DNA from: Akkermansia biwaensis
GTDB lineage: Bacteria; Verrucomicrobiota; Verrucomicrobiia; Verrucomicrobiales; Akkermansiaceae
Length of the DNA stretch: 64,000 nucleotides
Reading direction: 5' to 3'
Assembly: GCF_026072915.1 (NCBI RefSeq)
Contig: NZ_AP025943.1
Coordinates: forward strand, 1,674,001-1,738,000
Position numbers and translations under genes: made by a program. The notes beneath the pieces are model-generated. The model was not told the DNA's origin and ran no database searches. It was given only the letters and a program-made list of their open reading frames with translations. This document shows positions 9,424 to 20,100 of the stretch, piece by piece (the stretch's first letter is position 1; each line of letters begins with the position of its first letter).

Positions 9424-9686
9424 ATCCGAAGCGGGAGAAAGATCCACTTGTGCGGGAAGTCCCGGGGTACTCCGGACTTTCCTTTCTTTATTTATGGCGG
9501 ATGGATTGCAGGAACAGGGCGGCTTTCCTGCGGAGCGTGAGATTATGAACAAATGTATACATTTTATCCGCGTGCCGAGTTTTGGACTTGCCAAGGGTAG
9601 GGCGAAAGTCCACAATTACCATTGTCAAATAAAGGAGATGCCTTTTATTTGCCGGAATGGACACAAGCAATGGCTAGAGAGAAACG
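9424..9686 (+). promoter_or_regulatory. Leader/promoter region of the ATP synthase operon
   Basis: The 322-bp gap between the lipoprotein gene and atpB holds no convincing gene. Besides the terminator it has a perfect 14-bp palindrome AAATGTATACATTT (9551-9564), a stem GGACTT/AAGTCC around 9583-9611, and an imperfect inverted repeat AAATAAAGG/CCTTTTATTT (9627-9650) 37 bp before the atpB start. TTGTCA (9622-9627) with TTTATT 16 nt later is a possible promoter. Which element drives the operon cannot be decided from sequence. Confidence 0.35.
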
Positions 9687-10610
9687 ATGAGCAGATTTTT
9701 CCAGTTCCTGTGGTTGGCGGCGGCAATGGTGTCCGGCATGCTGGGCGGCACTGCCCAGGCGGCGGAGGAAAGCGGAGGCCATGGGCTGGACCAGGCGGCC
9801 CCCCAACTGTTTTCCCTCCCTCTTCCCGGAGGAATCGAACTGCCGGTTTCCAATTCCATGCTGATGCTTTTCCTGGCCGTTCTCTTCATCAGCTTGGTGG
9901 TATGGCTGGCTACGCGCGCCATGAAGATTCTTCCCTCCAGGTTCCAGAACATGGTGGAGTATTTTTTTGAGACCCTGTACAATTTTGTGGAGTCCCTTCT
10001 GGGGCCGCGGCTCACCCGCAAGTATTTCTGGTACTTCGGCACCATTTTCACCATCATCCTGGTCAGCAATTACATGGGGCTTTTGCCCGGCGTCGGCACC
10101 ATTACCTATCATGGGGTTCCCCTTTTCCGCGGGGCGAACGCCGACCTGAACGTGACCATGTTCCTGGGACTGTTTTATGCCGTGATGTGGCTGTACTGGA
10201 GCATTCGGGAGCAGGGGCTGAAGCATTTCTTCCTCCATCTGTTCGGTCCCAAGGGGGGGATGAAGGGGTTCATGGGGGCGGTGCTGGTGCCCATTTTCAT
10301 TTTCGTGGGGATTGTGGAGTGCCTCAGCATTGCCATCCGGCCCATTGCGCTGGCCGCCCGTTTGTTCGGAAACATTTACGCCGGTGAGACGATCATTGAA
10401 ACGATGTCCCACATGTTCGGCCCCCTGGGAAGCGCCTTGTGCGTACTTCCGTTCCTGGCCATTGAACTGCTGGTCGGCTTTATCCAGGCACTCGTATTCC
10501 TTCTCCTTACCGCCATTTTCCTGAAGCTCCAGATAGGCGATGAAGATTCCCAGAGGCACGACACTCCTCCGGAATCCCTGCCGGAACCCGGAGCCGGGAA
10601 CAAGCCCTGA
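9687..10610 (+). CDS. atpB: F-type ATP synthase subunit a
   Basis: 307 aa. Membrane stator subunit forming the proton half-channels. The hallmark ARLFGNIYAGE (224-234) carries the essential Arg225 (equivalent to E. coli Arg210), preceded by RPIALAA. Five or six membrane segments follow an N-terminal signal-like region (TAQAAEESGG), as in many bacterial a subunits with periplasmic N-termini. First gene of the operon; no atpI precedes it. The C-terminal tail is polar and proline-rich. Confidence 0.95.
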   Translation: MSRFFQFLWLAAAMVSGMLGGTAQAAEESGGHGLDQAAPQLFSLPLPGGIELPVSNSMLMLFLAVLFISLVVWLATRAMKILPSRFQNMVEYFFETLYNFVESLLGPRLTRKYFWYFGTIFTIILVSNYMGLLPGVGTITYHGVPLFRGANADLNVTMFLGLFYAVMWLYWSIREQGLKHFFLHLFGPKGGMKGFMGAVLVPIFIFVGIVECLSIAIRPIALAARLFGNIYAGETIIETMSHMFGPLGSALCVLPFLAIELLVGFIQALVFLLLTAIFLKLQIGDEDSQRHDTPPESLPEPGAGNKP

Positions 10611-10693
10611 ACCGGGTGCAGAATTTCCGTTTCCGACCATGGGCAAACCGTGGGGGAACGTTCCAACAACAAAAAACATAACCAACAGACAAT

Positions 10694-10912
10694 ATGATTG
10701 ATCCTACCGCAATGGCTTCCCTTGCCGAACTGTCCGGCAATGTGGGGTTCGGCCTCGTTACCATCGGCGCCGGCCTGGGCATTGGCATGATTGGCGCGAA
10801 GGCCGCCGAATCCACCGGGCGCAATCCCGGCGCTTCCTCCTCCATCATGGTGATTGCCATCACGCTGGCGGCCCTGATTGAAGGGGTGGCCCTGATTTCC
10901 ATTTTCATGTAG
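10694..10912 (+). CDS. atpE: F-type ATP synthase subunit c
   Basis: 72 aa, two membrane helices joined by the polar loop GRNP (42-45). The ion-binding carboxylate is Glu63 in ALIEGVAL. The residue after it is Gly, not Ser or Thr, and helix 1 lacks the Gln seen in sodium-type c subunits, so a proton-type ring is inferred. Gly/Ala packing motif GAGLGIGMIGAKAAE in helix 1 is typical. 83 bp after atpB. Confidence 0.95.
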   Translation: MIDPTAMASLAELSGNVGFGLVTIGAGLGIGMIGAKAAESTGRNPGASSSIMVIAITLAALIEGVALISIFM

Positions 10913-11012
10913 TCATGAATTTGCTCCGTTCCCGGGCGGCGTGGCCCGGCCGGGAACGGCCTTCCCCTTTTCCGGAGTATTTTCTCCGGCATGTTCCAAC
11001 CAATTCATTTTT

Positions 11013-11540
11013 ATGCTGCAAATCATAGCCGACCAGTCCTGGAACCCTTTCGCGCCCTTTGGCGTGACAAGCTGGGAGCCGTTTCTAGCCAACCTGATCG
11101 CCTTCATCCTGATGGTGGTGATTCTGCGTTACGTGGCATTCAAGCCCATCCAGAATATTCTGGAAAAAAGGCGCCAGCGCATTGAGGAAGGCGAGGAAAT
11201 GCGGGAGGAAAGCGAACGCCAATTGGCGACTGTGAAGGAACAGACGCGGGAGATGCTGGTGGAAGCGGGTGAAAAGGGGCAGGAGAAGATAGACGCCGCC
11301 AAGGCCGCGGCCGCCCGCCTGCTGGAAGAGCAGGAAGCCGCCGCTTCCGAGAAGGCGGCGGAAATCATCAAGAAGGCGCATGAGCTTTCCGCCCTGGAAC
11401 AGCAGAAGGAGCGCGACGCCCTGAAGGAGCAGTTCGGCCAGCTGGTGGCGCTTGCTACGGCCCAGGTCACCGGCAAGGTGCTGACGGAGGAAGACCAGCG
11501 CCGCATCAACCGGGAGGCCATTGACAGCCTGGATTCCTGA
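11013..11540 (+). CDS. atpF: F-type ATP synthase subunit b
   Basis: 175 aa from ATG 11013; the frame is open further upstream but the typical start (short hydrophilic end, then one membrane helix LIAFILMVVILRYVAF at about 28-43) supports this choice. The rest is a long charged helix (EEGEEMREESERQLATVKEQ) forming the peripheral stalk dimer. Same operon, 100 bp after atpE and 8 bp before atpH. Confidence 0.93.
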   Translation: MLQIIADQSWNPFAPFGVTSWEPFLANLIAFILMVVILRYVAFKPIQNILEKRRQRIEEGEEMREESERQLATVKEQTREMLVEAGEKGQEKIDAAKAAAARLLEEQEAAASEKAAEIIKKAHELSALEQQKERDALKEQFGQLVALATAQVTGKVLTEEDQRRINREAIDSLDS

Positions 11541-11548
11541 ATGTTTTT

Positions 11549-11956
11549 ATGAAGATCGGCAAGGACACGCAAAACGCCGCGCGCAGGCTTTTCCGGCTCT
11601 GCATGGACGGCAATTCCGTGGTGGAAGACCGGGTGCGCCTGGTTGCCCGGAAAATCGTGGAACGCGAGCCCCGCAATTATGAGGCCCTGCTGACCGCTTT
11701 TTCCCGCATGGTGGAATACGCCGTGAAGAGCCGGACCGCCATCATCCGGAGCGCCGTGCCCCTGACGGACGAGGAACGCTCCCAAATCCAGCAGAAGCTG
11801 GCCGCGAAATACGGCGAGGGCCTTTATTACCACTGGGAGGTTGCCCCGGAATTGCTGGGCGGCATCCGCATCCAGGTGGGCGACGATGTGCGCGACGGTT
11901 CCGTTCGCTCCAAAATAGACCGGCTGGCCGATCTGGCCCGCTCCCTTTCCAATTAA
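11549..11956 (+). CDS. atpH: F-type ATP synthase delta subunit, short form
   Basis: 135 aa compared with about 175-180 for the usual family. The C-terminal region is recognisable (ELLGGIRIQVGDDVRDGS, 102-119, then a helix SKIDRLADLARSL), as is the operon position between atpF and atpA. The N-terminal six-helix domain that caps the alpha subunits is reduced. There is no in-frame upstream extension with a plausible start, so the shortening appears real. Confidence 0.85.
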   Translation: MKIGKDTQNAARRLFRLCMDGNSVVEDRVRLVARKIVEREPRNYEALLTAFSRMVEYAVKSRTAIIRSAVPLTDEERSQIQQKLAAKYGEGLYYHWEVAPELLGGIRIQVGDDVRDGSVRSKIDRLADLARSLSN

Positions 11957-11975
11957 CCAATGAACCATTTTTCCC

Positions 11976-13508
<1,533 letters not shown>

Positions 13509-13529
13509 CGATTACCGGAGCACTGAAAC

Positions 13530-14402
13530 ATGGGCAACCTGAGAGACATCAGACGCCGGATCAAGTCCGTCAAAAACACGTCCCAGATCACCAGGGCGAT
13601 GCAGATGGTGGCTTCCGCCAAGATGCGCCGCGCCCAGGAGCAGGCCGTGAAGGGCCGCGCCTACATCCGCGCCCTGGCGGAAGTGCTCTACCATCTCCAG
13701 GATGAAATAGATACCAATTCCAGCCCCCTGATGCAGAGCCACGGAGGCGTGGACCTGGTGCTTCTGGTGAACACGGACCGCGGCCTGTGCGGCGGCCTGA
13801 ACGCCAACCTCATCAAGATGACGCGGGAGGCCGCGCCGGAAGGCGCCCATTACGTCACCATCGGCCGCAAGCTGAATGCCACGCTGGCCAGGCTGGGGGA
13901 TCAATTGGACGCCACCTGGAGTCTGACGGACCCTCTTTCCCTGTTGGAACTGAAGCCCATTTTCGATTTCCTGCTGAAGAAATTCAAGGAGGGGGAATAC
14001 AGCCGCGTATTTGTGGCCTTCTCCGGCTTTGTGAATACGATGGTGCAGAAGCCCCTTTTCCGCCAGTTGCTGCCTATTGAGCAGGACCCCCTGATGAAGA
14101 TGGCCAAGGCCGGGGGCGCCTCCCTGGACGGGGCGGAGGCCCACAAGCAGTTCCTGCTGGAGCCGAGCCCCACGGACTTGCTGAATACAATTCTGCCGCT
14201 GTACGTCTTCCACGGGCTGGTGCAGATCGTGCTGGAGGCCCGCGCTTCCGAGCATTCCGCCCGCATGGTCGCCATGAAGGGCGCCACGGAAAACGCCAAA
14301 AACATCATCAACGGACTTACGCTGGATTACAACAAGGCGCGCCAGACGCAGATCACCAACGAATTGCTGGAAATCACCACCGCCATGCGCGCCATGGAAT
14401 AA
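13530..14402 (+). CDS. atpG: F-type ATP synthase gamma subunit
   Basis: 290 aa rotor shaft. The N-terminal helix contains LRDIRRRIKSVKNTSQITRA and MVASAKMRRAQ, the C-terminal helix ends ITNELLEITTAMRAME, and the Rossmann-like middle has DRGLCGGLNANL. All are family signatures. Cotranscribed, 21 bp after atpA. Confidence 0.96.
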   Translation: MGNLRDIRRRIKSVKNTSQITRAMQMVASAKMRRAQEQAVKGRAYIRALAEVLYHLQDEIDTNSSPLMQSHGGVDLVLLVNTDRGLCGGLNANLIKMTREAAPEGAHYVTIGRKLNATLARLGDQLDATWSLTDPLSLLELKPIFDFLLKKFKEGEYSRVFVAFSGFVNTMVQKPLFRQLLPIEQDPLMKMAKAGGASLDGAEAHKQFLLEPSPTDLLNTILPLYVFHGLVQIVLEARASEHSARMVAMKGATENAKNIINGLTLDYNKARQTQITNELLEITTAMRAME

Positions 14403-14465
14403 GGACACCGACGGCTTTCACCCATCCCGCAAGCAACTTTTCCCTTCATCATATTTCAATATTAA

Positions 14466-15896
<1,431 letters not shown>

Positions 15897-15920
15897 CCCT
15901 TTTCCCGATCGTTCCGTACC

Positions 15921-16343
15921 ATGAGCATGGAGTTCAAAGTCATTACCCCGGATGAAGTGGTGGTCTCCGCCAATGTGGAGTATGTGTACCTGCCCGGCAG
16001 CCTTGGTGAAATGGGGGTGCTGGACCACCACACGGCCATGATCACTTCCCTGGAACCGGGGGAACTCCGCTACAAGCCTGTGGACGGACCGGAGGAAAGC
16101 ATGGTGGTGGGAACCGGATTTGTGCAGATCAACGACGACCATGTACTCATGGTGACGGACCTGGCTCTGGACTCCTCCCAGATTGATGAAAGCAGCGTGG
16201 AGCGCGCCATTGAGGAGGCGCAGGAAGTACTGAAGGCCCGTTCTGAAATGTCCCGCGAGGAACAGGCGCGGTTTGAGGCCAGCCTGACCAAGCAGATCAT
16301 GATGCTGAATTTCAAACGCAAGCACAGAACCCCCGGACGGTGA
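15921..16343 (+). CDS. atpC: F-type ATP synthase epsilon subunit
   Basis: 140 aa. N-terminal beta-sandwich (FKVITPDEVVVSANVEYVYLPG, GEMGVLDHHTAMITSLEPGEL) followed by a two-helix C-terminal part. It inhibits hydrolysis and links the gamma shaft to the c ring. Its TGA at 16341-16343 shares its last base with the ATG of the next gene. Confidence 0.93.
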   Translation: MSMEFKVITPDEVVVSANVEYVYLPGSLGEMGVLDHHTAMITSLEPGELRYKPVDGPEESMVVGTGFVQINDDHVLMVTDLALDSSQIDESSVERAIEEAQEVLKARSEMSREEQARFEASLTKQIMMLNFKRKHRTPGR

Positions 16344-16897
16344 TGGAGGAAGATTGGAACGATACGTTTTACGACCTTTTCCGCGAAGCGGTGGGGCGCT
16401 ACCATGAAGGCCACCGGAATGTGGACGGCTTCTTCACGGACCAGGAAATCATGTTTCTGTCTTCCATCGGCTGCCGCACGAGGGAATTGTTTGACTTTGT
16501 GGAATCCTATGCCCGCACGGGAGCTCCGTCTCCTACGACGGTACTGTTGATAGCCGCGGCGCGCCGGGATTTTTTCCTGATTATCCAGCATGGCCAGTTT
16601 TACCAGGGAAAACCCGTGATCGGGTATGATCTGCCCGGATTTGGAGATGAGCTCAGCGGCCTTCCCTACCTGCCGCGCCTGATTGCCAAGGCGAGAGCCA
16701 AGCTGGCCGGGTCCATGGGAGACGATATCATTTACTGCTGTGAAAACGACCGCCGTTTTTTCCGGGACCACGGCCACATTCATCCCGCCGATTTCCTGCG
16801 CGTAGTCTGGGCCGCGGGAGATAGCGACCCAAAGATTTATGATTATGTCCGCCAGTGCGCCCTGAACTCTTCGGCAAAGCCCGTGGAGGAAGAGTAG
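16343..16897 (+). CDS. DUF5069 family protein, coupled to atpC
   Basis: 184 aa from ATG 16343, which overlaps the atpC stop as TGATG, the usual sign of translational coupling; a GTG one codon earlier is also open. The C-terminal two thirds (LPYLPRLIAKARAKLAGSMG, HIHPADFLRVVWAAGDSD) match the pattern I know as DUF5069, a small soluble family common in Verrucomicrobiota. Function is unknown. Being the last gene of the ATP synthase operon it may take part in assembly or regulation of the enzyme, which is inference only. Confidence 0.7.
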   Translation: MEEDWNDTFYDLFREAVGRYHEGHRNVDGFFTDQEIMFLSSIGCRTRELFDFVESYARTGAPSPTTVLLIAAARRDFFLIIQHGQFYQGKPVIGYDLPGFGDELSGLPYLPRLIAKARAKLAGSMGDDIIYCCENDRRFFRDHGHIHPADFLRVVWAAGDSDPKIYDYVRQCALNSSAKPVEEE

Positions 16898-17185
16898 CGG
16901 AGGCAGGTATTCCCTGATTTCTCTTTTTCAGGAATCGGATTTTTTAAATGGAAAAAATTCCTGTTCTGGTAATCGACTGTAATTAAGGCGGTGATTCCAA
17001 CGTAATTTTTATTTTAATTTCGGTATTTCTAGAAAATTTATTGGAAGGAATAAGTTCTTTTTTCTGAGTATTGCCTTCCATTTCAAAAATGAAATGAGTT
17101 CTTAACGTATCAGGCGTCTTTCATTTGGGCGACCGGTAGTTCTACATTGTCTGCAAATCACTTAACAATCCTGATTTACAAGACA
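16898..17185. other. AT-rich gap before the RHS gene
   Basis: 288 bp without a gene. Near its start a hairpin with outer arms CAGGAAT (16929-16935) and ATTCCTG (16957-16963) encloses complementary T and A runs; it lacks a downstream T tract, so it is a doubtful terminator for the ATP operon. Base composition falls well below that of the neighbouring operon, as expected at the edge of an acquired island. Confidence 0.4.
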
Positions 17186-20100
17186 ATGAATAATACCCAA
17201 ATTACCCTGGAACCTCGTTATCCCTTCGTTCCCATGTTCGCCAACGGCCTCCCGCAGGCCGACTTCTACGTCAACGGCATCACCGCCCCGTTCTCATCTC
17301 CCCTCGCTCCGCTTCCGATGACACTCGCCATGAATGGACCGGGTACCTCAAGATCATGAAACGCGGTACCTATTTCCTCTCCCTGGACGCCGATTCCTCT
17401 CCATCTCCCTCTCCATTCCCTTCAAGAATGTGGAACTGACCAGCGAAGCAAAGGACCTTTCCGTGAAGCCGGAGAGCGTCGTGCTCGAACAGGGGTATTA
17501 CTGGTGCCAAATCGTCCATGAATACCACCCCGCCCTGGGCTCCGGACAGGAGTTCTGCATTGCCGTTCTTTCCGACAAGGCGGAGGTGCCCGATATCAAT
17601 TCCTACCTCAATCCCAATGTAACTCCTCCGGACAAGGAAGGGGAGGAAGTTATCACCCTGGTCAATCTTTATCGGGATGAAGAGGATGAGGGTACTTCAA
17701 GCAGTTCTTCGGAAGGAGGAGGGTTTGATTTTGAGTTTGATCCCAAGTCAAGCAGTTCCAGCTCCAGCTCCAGTTCCAGCTCCAGCTCCAGTTCCAGTTC
17801 CAGTTCCAGTTCCAGTTCCAGTTCCAGTTCCAGCTCCAGCAGCAATTCCTCTTCCTCTTCCAGCGGACCGGAAGAAGAAGGCTGCCCGTGCCCCTGTTCC
17901 TGCAAATGCGAGGAAGAAAGCGCTCAATCCGAGTGTGACAAGAATGGAGGACCCAACTCTGCCGGAGGCCACTCCTTCGGCGGCAACCCGGATGATGCCG
18001 ACGACTGTGAAGGCATGCTGGAAGTCGGCGGAGGAAACTCCGGAGGTGGGGGAGAAGGAGGCGGTGCTGCTACCTTTGCCACCTTCAGTTTCCGGGCCAA
18101 TCCTCAATGCTCCATTGGACTGCGCTACAAGCATCCCCTCGAATGGACCTGCTCCTGGGACTCCGCTTCCCGCCAGGCAACTGTCAAGCGCCCCACCGGC
18201 AGCTCCATCTCTTTCCATGCCGCCGCCGGAAGCGCCGACGCTCCCGTTTCCGGAGGTTCTCGCAAGCTCAACTACAGGGTCCGGCTGCTCAACCAGGACA
18301 AGTCTCCCTGTACGGACGGAAATCCCATTTATCTGGACATGGTCCAGAGCAATGGAAGCACCCTGCGCTTCTCGGCTTCCACCGGCAAGGTTGTTTCCCT
18401 GATTTCTTCTTCCGGGGTGGAAACCACGGCGGAAGCCTATGCTGCCAAACTCCAGGTCAACCGCCATCCCTCCACCGGCGCCATCCAGAGCATCTGGTCC
18501 CAGTCGCAGGGTCTTCTCCAGGCAGTGCCTGAGGGCAACAAGCTCACCCTGGAGTGGTACTCCCCCTCCCAGGTGAACAAAACCGCCCGGAGCGTAACTG
18601 CTTCCGGGACTCCCTACAAGACGGTCAGCTATGAAAATACTCTCAAGGATGGAGCACCCGTGATGCTCATCACCGAGCAGAGGCAGGGCATGGCCGCCTT
18701 CCATACAGAACGGAAAGTGGAAGGCAACAATGTAACCATCACCCAGGGTGAAGGGGACGAGCGCATCGTACGGCGGATTGAGCGCAATTTCCTGCCCGGG
18801 GGCAAGTGGGAGATGATTGAGAGCTACCGCAAGATCAACGAGGAAACACCCGTATCCTGCGTCCGCACCGTCCAGAAGAGCACGGACGGCGGCTGGCTGA
18901 CCATCAGCAGGACGGAAGGCTACAATACTCCCCTGGCCCAAACGACACTCTACACGTATAACGACCAGTTCCGGGTATCTCTGGAAATCCAGCCCGACGG
19001 AGGCTACACGCGCTACGAGTACGACGACCAGGGACGCGTCATTCTGCAAGCAACGCCGTGGGCAGGCGGAGGGGAGAAAGGAACACGTACCACCTACGCC
19101 GACCTGCGCTTCAATGATTTCAGGCCGGCAACGGAAAGAGAGGTAATCATTGCTGAGGATGGGACGGAAACCGTCCTGAGGACAAAAGTCTACACGTATG
19201 AAGACACTCCTCAGGTGAACCAAACGACAATAACAGAAACGGCTTTGGGCTCCGACCAGGTTCACACAAGCGTCTCGGAAACTTATGGGGAAGCAGCTCA
19301 GTATCCCTATGCCCGGGGGAGACAGAAGATGAGCCAGGGCATCAACGGCGTTCAGACCATTTATACCTATGAAGCCTCTTCAGAATACGGAGCCATCCAC
19401 AAGGTAACGACAACCGTCCAGGCAAACGGGAGCATTGTTCCCGGTCAAAGTACCCGGAGTGTTGAGTACATTGCTGAGAACGGTACAATTACCAGACAAG
19501 AACAGTATGTTCATACAGGTGAAAATTGGTCTCTGATTTCTTCCGAAGACTACCAATACGATGCCGAGCTCAAACTTGCCAAAACTACAAGAGGTAATGG
19601 CAGAACCAGCACGACGGAGTGGATGTGCTGTGGGCCTCTGAGGGAAACCGATGAAGACGGAGTGGTTACCAGCTACGGTTACAACTCGGCCAAACAACTG
19701 GTGGAAACTATTCGTTCCGCCACGGAAACCACTCCCGAAACTATCACCAGCTACATTTATGATGCCGCAGGAAGGATTATTTCCACACGAAAGGATGTCG
19801 GCGCTCTGACGACGGTTGAAAGTACCCAATACGATAACGTGGGAAGAACCATTTCTACCACGGATATTCTTGGACGTGTGACCAGGACCCAATACAGTGA
19901 CAATCAGCTTACCACCACTGTAATCACTCCTTCAGGAGCTACCTTGATTACCAAAACTTATTATGATGGCACCATTCTCCTCCAGACGGGAACCGGACAG
20001 CGGGAAATGGAAACCCAGCTTGAGTTGACACAGGAGGGCATTCTTACCACCACCCTGTCCCAGGGAGTGGTTCTGTTACGCTACCTGGAAAACGGTTTCG

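Noticed and set aside
17748-19265. 505-codon open frame on minus across the poly-Ser repeat
   Set aside because: Antisense to RHS; Gly-Thr-Gly repeats come from the Ser codons.
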